Below, one piece after another: positions 6,798 through 12,707 of a stretch of DNA of 12,707 nt. Made by a program: the position numbers and the translations under genes. Numbering within the stretch: the first letter of the stretch is position 1; each line of letters starts with the position of its first letter. The notes beneath the pieces were generated by a model that saw nothing but the letters and a program-made list of their open reading frames with translations, did not search any database and had not been told where the DNA came from. Source of the DNA: Rickettsia typhi (GTDB lineage: Bacteria > Pseudomonadota > Alphaproteobacteria > Rickettsiales > UBA1997); assembly GCA_945888585.1 (NCBI GenBank), contig CAMDAI010000020.1, positions 1 to 12,707 of the forward strand, read 5' to 3'.

Positions 6798-7262
6798 ATG
6801 AACAATCAAAAATCAGCATCGAATCCATCTATTAATCAGGAGACTCAATCTACTGAGAAATCCATTGATTCAGCATCCAAAGAAGCTATTAACTCATTAC
6901 CAAAAGAAACTCTAGCTTCTATAGCGAAGGGATTTTTTGACAATAAAGAAAATGAAAATTCAACCTCACCAAAAGAAATTCTCAATAAAGAGTCATCCAA
7001 TAATAAAATTGAAGACATCCTTAAAAAGCCAGAAACTCAGGCCGTTATTAACTCTTTAAAAGAACTCAAAACCAATATTGTTAATAAGGAATCAGTAAAT
7101 ACTTTAGAAAATCATGATAACAAGATTGATTTAAATCTCGAAAAAGAATCTTCCAGTGAAGCTATAGAGGAAAAATTAGATAATAAAAACGAAAATTCCG
7201 AAGCCAAAGACCCAAGATTCATTCCAAACTTAAAAGATCAAAATAATGAGAAAAACAGATAA
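6798..7262 (+). CDS. hydrophilic, probably disordered protein of unknown function
   Basis: No family is recognised. The 154-residue product is almost devoid of hydrophobic segments; Ser, Asn, Lys and Glu make up most of it. It has no signal peptide, transmembrane helix, cysteine, tryptophan or tyrosine that I can see. Only two short stretches look able to form helices: about residues 27-48 (EAINSLPKETLASIAKGFFD) and about 73-94 (IEDILKKPETQAVINSLKEL). These two share a rough Glu-Ala-Ile/Val-Ile-Asn-Ser-Leu pattern and could be a weak internal duplication. The tail is strongly polar and ends in Lys-Asn-Arg. It is a monocistronic-looking gene, 87 bases after the methyltransferase and 5 bases from the convergent membrane protein gene. 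Base composition is like its neighbours. Exported effector, chaperone-like or simply fast-evolving cytosolic protein are all possible; nothing decides between them. Confidence 0.65.
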   Translation: MNNQKSASNPSINQETQSTEKSIDSASKEAINSLPKETLASIAKGFFDNKENENSTSPKEILNKESSNNKIEDILKKPETQAVINSLKELKTNIVNKESVNTLENHDNKIDLNLEKESSSEAIEEKLDNKNENSEAKDPRFIPNLKDQNNEKNR

Positions 7263-7267
7263 TTTTA

Positions 7268-7564
7268 TTAATCACTCTTCTTTTTATTAGCTGCCTCATC
7301 TAATCTGGCGATATTGGCAATTATTCCTATTCCAGTAATTAAACTAATCGAAAAAATAATTATAATTGTTCCGATTATAATATAGAGATCATTAGATTTA
7401 TAATTATTTCTGGCAAGTATAACAAAAAGTATAATTAAACTGATGAAAGCAACAGAAAGACAAGACATCTTTTTCAAATAATCACTATAAAAAAATAAAC
7501 CAAAAAGCCCCAGACTAAATGTTAAAATAAGCAAAAAAATTATAATATTTTGCAAAAAAATCAT
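7268..7564 (-). CDS. small three-helix membrane protein, possibly MnhC/NuoK-like
   Basis: The 98-residue product is highly hydrophobic, with predicted membrane helices at about 4-26, 33-51 and 60-84, a short charged loop between helices 2 and 3, and a polar C-terminus ending in Lys-Lys-Lys-Ser-Asp. The arrangement, including a short loop with Lys-Lys before helix 2, resembles the NuoK/MnhC (MrpC) subunits of complex I and of multisubunit cation/proton antiporters, which are about this size and have three helices. However, the conserved glutamates of NuoK and the PQALxLTAIVI block of MnhC are not seen, so this is only a topological likeness. The ATG at 7564 gives a natural N-terminus. It is a single gene between two plus-strand genes; its start faces gap with a 107-base shared upstream region. 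The likelihood that it is a real gene is good; its function is open. Confidence 0.6.
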   Translation of the reverse strand: MIFLQNIIIFLLILTFSLGLFGLFFYSDYLKKMSCLSVAFISLIILFVILARNNYKSNDLYIIIGTIIIIFSISLITGIGIIANIARLDEAANKKKSD

Positions 7565-7671
7565 TGATGTATAATAATTTAAAATTAATTTTGTAGGTAA
7601 TTATTGTATATCCTTTCTATATCTTAGAACTTTAGAAATCAAATTATTGAAAACATAAAATAAAATAAATT

Positions 7672-8679
7672 ATGACTATAAAAGTAGCAATAAACGGACT
7701 TGGCAGAATTGGAAGATGTTTAGTTAGAGCGATTTATGAATGTGATTTTAAAGACATTGAATTAGTTGCAGTCAATGGATCGGCACCAATTGAAACCAAT
7801 ATTCATCTACTAAAATATGATTCAATTCATGGAAGATTTAGCAAAGAAGTGAAAGCTTCCGATACTAATGAATTAATTATAGATGGCAAAAAAGTTAAAT
7901 TACTTTCCGAAAGAGATCCATCTAAATTACCATGGAAAGATTTAAATATAGATATTGTTTTAGAATGTACTGGTGCTTTCACAGCACTAGAAGATGCCAG
8001 TAAACATATTGATGCCGGGGCTAAAAGAGTAATAATTTCTGCTCCTGCAAAAAGCGATAATGTTAAAACTATTGTTTATGGCGTAAATGAATCAACACTA
8101 ACCAAAGATGATAAAGTAATCTCCATTGGATCCTGCACCACTAATTGCTTAGCACCAATTGCCAAGATATTAGATGATACAATTGGAATTGAAAAAGGAT
8201 TCATGACTACAATCCACTCTTATACTAATGATCAAAATATTGTTGATGGTACTCATAAGGATTTAAGAAGAGCAAGAGCTGCAGCTATGTCAATGATTCC
8301 AACTTCAACTGGCGCCGCTAAAGCGATTGGTATAGTTCTTCCAACTTTAAAAGGAAAATTAGACGGTGGCGCTATCAGAGTTCCAACTCCAAATGTTTCG
8401 ATGGTTGATTTAAGTTTTGTTGCTAAAAAAAATACCAATAAAGAAGAAGTTAACAAACTTATAATTGAAGCGGCAACATCTGGCAGAATGAAAAAAGTTC
8501 TAGAAATTATTACCGAACCTTTGGTTTCAATTGATTTTAATCACAATCAATATAGCTCTTGTTTTGACACTACCCAAACCAAAGTAATTGGCGGTAATAT
8601 GGTTAAAGTTTGCTCTTGGTATGATAATGAATGGGGTTTTTCAGTCAGAATGTTAGACGTCGCTAGCTTAATGAAATAA
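7672..8679 (+). CDS. gap: glyceraldehyde-3-phosphate dehydrogenase, type I
   Basis: GAPDH interconverts glyceraldehyde 3-phosphate and 1,3-bisphosphoglycerate with a nicotinamide cofactor in the cytosol. The 335-residue protein is full length. It has the dinucleotide motif NGLGRIGR (8-15), the catalytic cysteine Cys155 in SCTTNCLAP (154-162), the catalytic His182 in TIHSYTNDQ, the phosphate-site TSTGAAKAIG (211-220) and the C-terminal WYDNEWGFSVRM signature. At the cofactor-selecting position after the second strand, the usual VAINDxxD is VAVNGSAP (33-40): the Asp that binds the adenosine ribose of NAD is Gly36, which would relax discrimination against NADP. Similar Asn-Gly sequences occur, as I recall, in Anaplasmataceae enzymes, where the pathway is thought to run mainly in the gluconeogenic direction. 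Classical Rickettsia species lack this gene, so its presence argues against that genus. The stop codon overlaps the convergent glutamine-synthetase-like gene by 12 bases. Confidence 0.97.
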   Translation: MTIKVAINGLGRIGRCLVRAIYECDFKDIELVAVNGSAPIETNIHLLKYDSIHGRFSKEVKASDTNELIIDGKKVKLLSERDPSKLPWKDLNIDIVLECTGAFTALEDASKHIDAGAKRVIISAPAKSDNVKTIVYGVNESTLTKDDKVISIGSCTTNCLAPIAKILDDTIGIEKGFMTTIHSYTNDQNIVDGTHKDLRRARAAAMSMIPTSTGAAKAIGIVLPTLKGKLDGGAIRVPTPNVSMVDLSFVAKKNTNKEEVNKLIIEAATSGRMKKVLEIITEPLVSIDFNHNQYSSCFDTTQTKVIGGNMVKVCSWYDNEWGFSVRMLDVASLMK

Positions 8680-9456
8680 TTTTTCTAAATTATAACTTTT
8701 ATCAAAGGCATTTCCATAAATTGGCTGCATTGGGTTAAGATTATTATCAATTCCATATTTAACCGCTTTTAATAAAAGATTAATTAACGATGCTACATTA
8801 GAATCAGCCGAAGCCAACCTATATTCAATCCTTCGATCTTCTGGTTTTATTGACTTTGGAACTCTAATTAAACAAGTTCTGTTATCATATCCCCAACTTA
8901 CATTTACTGGAGCCGTATACTTTTTTTTCTTAAATAAATTTAAATTTAAATCTAAATTATAACGCAAAAAATCTTCTTTTTTAGAAGCGGCAATAGGTAA
9001 AATTTTAGAAGTAAATTCAAGCATTCCAGCAATAGAGTTTAAAAGAAAATTAGATTCACCATAATTATTTTTAGCAAATAAATTTTGATTGTTTTTATCC
9101 CATAAACTTAAATTTACTTGCAATGCACTTCCACAATCATCTTTAAATGGTTGAGCAGAAAAATTAGCCTCAATCCCTAATTTAGCAGCAATCTCATTTA
9201 TTATTTTTTTAATTAGAATTAGATCTTGAATAATAGATTTGATATCAGATGACGGTAAAGTTTTTACTTCAATCTGACCATCGCCTTGCTCTTTTTCTAT
9301 TTTAAAATTTAATTGATTAGCAAATTCGAATAGGAACTTATCGATTAGCTGGTTAGAACTTAAAATTTTATCACCTTCTTTAAGTAAATAAAATTCAAGC
9401 TCTAAACCAATGACAGGAATAATAGAATTAAAATTTATATATTGCTCTTTACCCAT
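8668..9456 (-). CDS. short, divergent glutamine-synthetase-like catalytic-domain protein
   Basis: The 262-residue product aligns by eye to the catalytic domain of glutamine synthetases (about 340 residues within proteins of 440-470). In order it has the metal-binding ExE as GLELEF (Glu19, Glu21), an EQGDGQIEV block (56-64) in place of the second glutamate pair, FSAQPFKDDCGSALQVNLSL (99-118) corresponding to the FMAKPxxxxxGSGMHxHxSL block, YTAPVNVSWGYDNRTCLIRVP (180-200), and RRIEYR (208-213) with the arginines that bind substrate phosphate. The His of the GMHxH motif that holds the second metal is Gln113 here, and the next His is Asn115. The N-terminal beta-grasp domain and C-terminal helices, with any adenylylation site, are missing. 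Activity as a true glutamine synthetase is therefore doubtful; another gamma-glutamyl ligase role or decay are alternatives. ATG 9456 lies inside trxA (22-base overlap), suggesting translational coupling. The stop overlaps gap. Confidence 0.78.
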   Translation of the reverse strand: MGKEQYINFNSIIPVIGLELEFYLLKEGDKILSSNQLIDKFLFEFANQLNFKIEKEQGDGQIEVKTLPSSDIKSIIQDLILIKKIINEIAAKLGIEANFSAQPFKDDCGSALQVNLSLWDKNNQNLFAKNNYGESNFLLNSIAGMLEFTSKILPIAASKKEDFLRYNLDLNLNLFKKKKYTAPVNVSWGYDNRTCLIRVPKSIKPEDRRIEYRLASADSNVASLINLLLKAVKYGIDNNLNPMQPIYGNAFDKSYNLEKLFH

Positions 9457-9752
9457 TCATAAAGAGCACTTTTTGGCAAAGATCCAACTTTAGTATCAAT
9501 TAATTTACCACCCTTAAAAATCATCAAAGTTGGAATTCCTCTAACTGCATATTTAGAAGGAGTTTCTGGATTTTCATCTACATTACATTTATAAACCGTA
9601 ATAGCACCTTCCATATCTTTTGATAATTCATCAACTAAAGGTGATAATTGTTTACAAGGACCACACCATGGAGCCCAAAAATCAACTAAAACAGCACTGG
9701 AATTATCTAAAACATCACTCTTAAAATTATCATCACTTGTATTGTGAGCCAT
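9435..9752 (-). CDS. trxA: thioredoxin
   Basis: This is a classical 105-residue thioredoxin that reduces disulfides in cytosolic proteins and is itself recharged by thioredoxin reductase. The active site FWAPWCGPCK (positions 25-34, with Cys30 and Cys33), the cis-proline loop RGIPTLMIFKGG and the short C-terminal helix are all present. There is no signal peptide, so it should act in the cytosol. It starts at ATG 9752, 90 bases after the end of the pilus/secretion-like cluster on the same strand, and may be read through from it or have its own start in that A/T-rich gap. Its last 22 bases overlap the start of the glutamine-synthetase-like gene, so ribosomes finishing trxA could re-initiate there. 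Confidence 0.97.
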   Translation of the reverse strand: MAHNTSDDNFKSDVLDNSSAVLVDFWAPWCGPCKQLSPLVDELSKDMEGAITVYKCNVDENPETPSKYAVRGIPTLMIFKGGKLIDTKVGSLPKSALYEWVKSNI

Positions 9753-9842
9753 AAAACTATTTTAAAAAATTATTAGAAAATTAAGAATTAATTACAATTA
9801 AACAATAATGAACTAGCCCAAAACATCAAGAATTTTTATAAA

Positions 9843-10679
9843 TTAAGCTGGCGGCACTGCATCAATCTTTTTATCTTTAGATTTATCACCTTCAACATTA
9901 ATTTTGCCCTCTATAACTTTATTGGTGGTTAACATATAAGTTTGGTTCTGTTTTAGAGTAAATTCAACCTCAACTTGATCATTTTTATTAATTTTAGGCG
10001 CATCATTTTCAGAAACTTTTTTAGATAAAATCTTCCATTTACTAATACTCATAGTCCAAACAATAGTTACCTTTTCAGAAGAAATAAATTTTACATATAA
10101 ATCACTGTCAATATTATTTGAATCTGATGAAATTTTAACAGAATCAACCCATAATGACCAAGCATCTGGAGCAAAATAAATAATTGAACCAAGATGCAAA
10201 AATGATCTCTCATTTTCTATTTGATTTTTTTTCTTACCAGATTTATCTTTTGCTTTTTTAGAATCGGAATCTTGATTAACCACAAATTTTTCTTTATTTT
10301 TATAAGCTCTAATTGCTCTGTCTATATTATTTTCATCAACATCACTAAACATTACGGATGTAATTGGTTTTTGTTGTAACAAAATATCTTCAATTCCAGA
10401 TACTTTTTGATCAAATCCTGAATTATTATTTTTTTGTTCTTTATCAGTACTTTTATTTAGAGCATCGTTAACTTTTTTATCTAAAGTATCAATAATTCGA
10501 GATTTGTTATTTAAATCTCCACTCTTAACTAAATCGTCATTTTTTTTATTATCATTGCCCTCATCAATAATAATACTAGTTAAAGATTCTTGGGAAAAAA
10601 CAGGAGAAAATACAGAACAAAACAACAGAACTGAGCAAAAAAATACTAATGATTTAAATTTTATAATATTGTTAATCAT
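9843..10679 (-). CDS. exported periplasmic protein, PilP/GspC-like
   Basis: The 278-residue product has a clear Sec signal peptide (basic start, hydrophobic stretch about 10-25, likely cleavage after Ser29 in PVFSQE). A long charged, low-complexity linker (about 35-155, rich in Asn, Lys, Asp and Ser) follows, then a compact beta-rich segment (about 158-260) with LHLGSIIYFAPDAWSLWVDS, KVTIVWTMSISKW and a late LKQNQTYMLTTNKVIEG. This segment recalls the homology region of type IV pilus PilP and type II secretion GspC proteins, which link the inner-membrane platform to the outer-membrane secretin. The match is by pattern and topology only. The frame could be opened at a GTG (10706), but ATG 10679 places the signal peptide at the N-terminus and overlaps the previous stop as ATGA, a standard coupling arrangement. 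It is the last gene of a three-gene unit. Alternative: a Rickettsiales-specific periplasmic protein unrelated to PilP. Confidence 0.7.
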   Translation of the reverse strand: MINNIIKFKSLVFFCSVLLFCSVFSPVFSQESLTSIIIDEGNDNKKNDDLVKSGDLNNKSRIIDTLDKKVNDALNKSTDKEQKNNNSGFDQKVSGIEDILLQQKPITSVMFSDVDENNIDRAIRAYKNKEKFVVNQDSDSKKAKDKSGKKKNQIENERSFLHLGSIIYFAPDAWSLWVDSVKISSDSNNIDSDLYVKFISSEKVTIVWTMSISKWKILSKKVSENDAPKINKNDQVEVEFTLKQNQTYMLTTNKVIEGKINVEGDKSKDKKIDAVPPA

Positions 10680-11377
10680 TGATCTTTTTTCTTTAATACA
10701 TACCACGAAAAACCAAATTTAACAGTAACTGCCAAATCATTAAATTTACCCAAACTAATTTTTACCAAATCATCATCGGTATAATCTTTGGTTTTAGAGA
10801 TATGAAAATCATCAACTACAACATAACCCGGAAGATTGTCAGTAAATTCTTTAATAAAAGCCATAGCTCTTACATCATCAACAGCACTAAATCCAATTAT
10901 AACGGAACTTAATAATACATCTGAATTTTTACGATTATAAATTCCATCCGATAATTTTTCAGGAACAGTTATATCAATCACATAATTTAATAAATTATAA
11001 CTTCCAGCCAAACTACGAAATTTTTCATTTACTTCATCAACTTTAACACCATCAAAACTTCTTTTTTTATCATTAATTGATTTCCAAATTTCTTTGTATT
11101 TTTTACCTTCACTAATTTTAGTTTGCAAATTTGCTGTATTAGTTTTTAAATCAGCTATATATTGAGTAAATTGCCTTAATTTAACCACATTATCTTCCTG
11201 CAAAAACTTGCAATAACCATAAATTGCAAAAATAACCATAATAAAAATCACAGCAATTCCAATATTAAAAAATATCTTTTTTTTAATTAAAGATACTTTT
11301 TTTTTCATAGCGCTATCTTTAGTCTGATCTAAATTAACACTCTCTGGTATATCCGGAATTACTTTATTATTTTTCAT
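10676..11377 (-). CDS. single-pass inner-membrane protein, PilO/GspM-like
   Basis: The 233-residue product has a cytoplasmic N-terminus (1-34), one transmembrane helix (about 35-57), a heptad-like coiled coil (about 60-100) and a periplasmic C-terminal region (about 110-230) with alternating hydrophobic strands. This is the standard topology of PilO and GspM, which pair with PilN or GspL in the membrane platform of type IV pili and type II secretion. Primary sequence gives no diagnostic motif, so the call depends mostly on gene order: it lies 3 bases after a gene with a PilM/N- or GspL-like layout and overlaps (ATGA) a PilP/GspC-like gene. ATG 11377 was chosen as the first in-frame ATG after the upstream stop. 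No cleavable signal peptide is seen because the helix is too far in and is followed by a coiled coil. Confidence 0.68.
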   Translation of the reverse strand: MKNNKVIPDIPESVNLDQTKDSAMKKKVSLIKKKIFFNIGIAVIFIMVIFAIYGYCKFLQEDNVVKLRQFTQYIADLKTNTANLQTKISEGKKYKEIWKSINDKKRSFDGVKVDEVNEKFRSLAGSYNLLNYVIDITVPEKLSDGIYNRKNSDVLLSSVIIGFSAVDDVRAMAFIKEFTDNLPGYVVVDDFHISKTKDYTDDDLVKISLGKFNDLAVTVKFGFSWYVLKKKDQ

Positions 11378-11380
11378 CTC

Positions 11381-12707
11381 TTATTTACTCTCAATCCTTA
11401 AATTAACAGGGAAATCGTAGTATTTTTTATTAAAATTTAGATCCTTAGGCAAATCATCGTAAGTAATATTATATTTAGAAAGTACTGATTTTGAGTCTTT
11501 ATTCAAAACATCAAAACCTTTTAATAACTCTTCAACATCACCGCTCTTAATTTTTAGAGTTCCGGCAATTGTAGCCTTTAATATCAACTTGGTATACATC
11601 TCTACTCGATTTACCTTATCTTTATTATTCAAATCTTTCTTCTGCATATTATCTGCAGAACTAGAGAGAGTTAGATCAATGCTATTAATCATAGTATGAT
11701 TGTTTTTTAGAAAATTTAACTGATTAAAAAAATCATTAATATCAATATTATCCTTATTAAGGACTTCATTCATTTTTCCAAAATCCATTAATTGTTCTAG
11801 ATCAATATCAACAAAATCATCCCCTTCTAAAATTAACTTTTTAAAACTATCATATATCTGCTGATTAGCATTTTTTTCAGTCACCAAAGCTCTCATTTCA
11901 TCGTCAGATTTATCAAGTGATACATGGGTATAGATTACTGCCGCTACACAAGAAAATAATAAGAAAAAATTAACTATAATAATTGCTTTTAATCCGACGT
12001 AAAACTTTTCTATCAATTCCAATTTTGACAAGGAAAATCTTAGTATTTTTTTCTTAGCGTTAACAAATGCACTAGCAATTAGAAGATCAGAAAAACCATC
12101 ATCTTCCGCTTGATCTGAAGAAGAAAATCCAATTTTAGAACTAACTTGACTAGGTGAATAATTTATAAAAGATACAGCTTTGTTTTGAATATCATTTAAT
12201 TTTTTTAGAATAAAATCAGGCAAAATATTAATCACATTAACATCTTCAATTTTAATACCCGGAATAATTCTTTTTAGATATTCATTAGCCCTTAAAATAT
12301 CACGCTCAAACTCTTCAGCAAATTCAGCAGAATTAAAATCATAATCAACCATTCTGGTAAAAACAATTTGATTACCCTCAAAAACAATTTGTCTAATCCC
12401 ACTAACTTTATTTTGAGTAATAAAAAAGGTCACATTATTTTTTGGGGTAACTCCTAAATCTTTTACTGCCAAATCAAGAACCATTTTTGCTAATGATTGC
12501 GCCTCAAGAGGAATCATGTATATGCCAGAAATATGATTAGGAATTTGCAATAAAAAATCTATCCATTTATTTACTTCTTCCGACTTGGAAGCGGATACGA
12601 ACAAACATTCCCACTTGCGTGATACTTTATCTTTGTGAACTAAATAACCCTTAAGAACATCTGGATCACTAGAAACTTCTTTTTTTAAATCTCTAGCAAC
12701 TATTCTT
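11381..12707 (-). CDS. cytoplasmic domain plus single-pass membrane protein, GspL or PilM-PilN fusion-like (C-terminal 441 residues, partial)
   Basis: The frame stays open to the right edge, so the N-terminus is outside the window; the codon sometimes taken as a start at 12604 is an internal TTG, preceded in frame by 34 more codons including DPDVLKGYLVHKDKVSRKW. About 235 residues of cytoplasmic sequence precede one membrane helix (about 239-261 of the visible part, KAIIIVNFFLLFSCVAAVIY). A long coiled-coil-like stretch and a small C-terminal periplasmic domain follow. An ASKHA-like cytoplasmic domain joined to a single helix and a periplasmic coiled coil is the layout of GspL and of a PilM-PilN fusion. 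Phrases such as GIYMIPLEAQSLAKMVLDLA and an RDILRANEYLKR helix would fit that family, but the nucleotide-binding motifs would lie further N-terminal and cannot be checked. It is followed after 3 bases by the PilO/GspM-like gene. Confidence is high for a gene and moderate for the family. Confidence 0.7.
   Translation of the reverse strand, partial: RIVARDLKKEVSSDPDVLKGYLVHKDKVSRKWECLFVSASKSEEVNKWIDFLLQIPNHISGIYMIPLEAQSLAKMVLDLAVKDLGVTPKNNVTFFITQNKVSGIRQIVFEGNQIVFTRMVDYDFNSAEFAEEFERDILRANEYLKRIIPGIKIEDVNVINILPDFILKKLNDIQNKAVSFINYSPSQVSSKIGFSSSDQAEDDGFSDLLIASAFVNAKKKILRFSLSKLELIEKFYVGLKAIIIVNFFLLFSCVAAVIYTHVSLDKSDDEMRALVTEKNANQQIYDSFKKLILEGDDFVDIDLEQLMDFGKMNEVLNKDNIDINDFFNQLNFLKNNHTMINSIDLTLSSSADNMQKKDLNNKDKVNRVEMYTKLILKATIAGTLKIKSGDVEELLKGFDVLNKDSKSVLSKYNITYDDLPKDLNFNKKYYDFPVNLRIESK

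Noticed and set aside
8253..8456. Antisense open frame within gap
   Set aside because: It lies opposite highly conserved GAPDH catalytic-domain sequence and has no recognisable features.
9753..9842. Terminator between the pilus-like cluster and trxA
   Set aside because: The spacer is A/T-rich but holds no convincing stem followed by a T tract on the minus strand.
10680..10706. Upstream GTG start for the PilP/GspC-like gene
   Set aside because: It would add a charged nine-residue leader before the signal peptide and enlarge the overlap with the preceding gene; ATG 10679 gives a proper signal peptide and an ATGA junction.
10504..10722. Plus-strand open frame opposite the signal peptide region of the PilP/GspC-like gene
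   Set aside because: Its apparent hydrophobic segment mirrors the A/T-rich signal peptide coding sequence of the real gene; no independent support.

Overview
The window reads as part of the chromosome of an A+T-rich (by eye about 70% A+T), gene-dense alphaproteobacterium with a reduced genome, most likely a Rickettsiales or Holosporales-type intracellular or host-associated organism. The basis is the base composition, strong A/T-ending codon preference, near absence of Shine-Dalgarno motifs, short spacers, and the mix of conserved genes (hflK, mrp, ribD, gap, trxA) with fast-evolving orphan proteins. The placement is an inference from gene content. No rRNA, tRNA, CRISPR array, insertion sequence or phage gene was seen, and no gene-free stretch exceeds 300 bases (the longest is about 140, upstream of the NPY-repeat protein).

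Layout. 1-792 (-): N-terminal part of HflK, running off the left edge. 899-1990 (+): Mrp/ApbC Fe-S carrier ATPase, divergent from hflK and overlapping ribD tail-to-tail. 1972-3084 (-): bifunctional RibD. 3225-3665 (+): small Tyr/Pro/Asn/Gln-rich secreted, possibly lipidated protein with five NPY motifs. 3688-5712 (-): trpD followed by an epimerase-type L-threonine 3-dehydrogenase, probably one operon. 5805-6710 (+): a 50-residue DUF486 relic, then a class I SAM methyltransferase-like protein 6 bases later. 6798-7262 (+): disordered hydrophilic orphan. 7268-7564 (-): small three-helix membrane protein. 7672-8679 (+): GAPDH. 8668-9752 (-): thioredoxin overlapped by a short, divergent glutamine-synthetase-like gene. 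9843-12707 (-): three tightly coupled genes whose topologies match the inner-membrane/periplasmic platform of a type IV pilus or type II secretion machine (PilM/N- or GspL-like, PilO/GspM-like, PilP/GspC-like).

How the genes relate. Most known genes are core functions: membrane protease control (HflK), Fe-S delivery (Mrp), riboflavin synthesis (RibD), triose-phosphate metabolism (GAPDH) and thiol redox (TrxA). TrpD and threonine dehydrogenase suggest retained amino-acid metabolism, although no other trp gene is visible. The less ordinary content is the NPY-repeat protein, the internally deleted DUF486 ORF, the truncated glutamine-synthetase-like protein coupled to thioredoxin, and the pilus/secretion-like cluster at the right edge.
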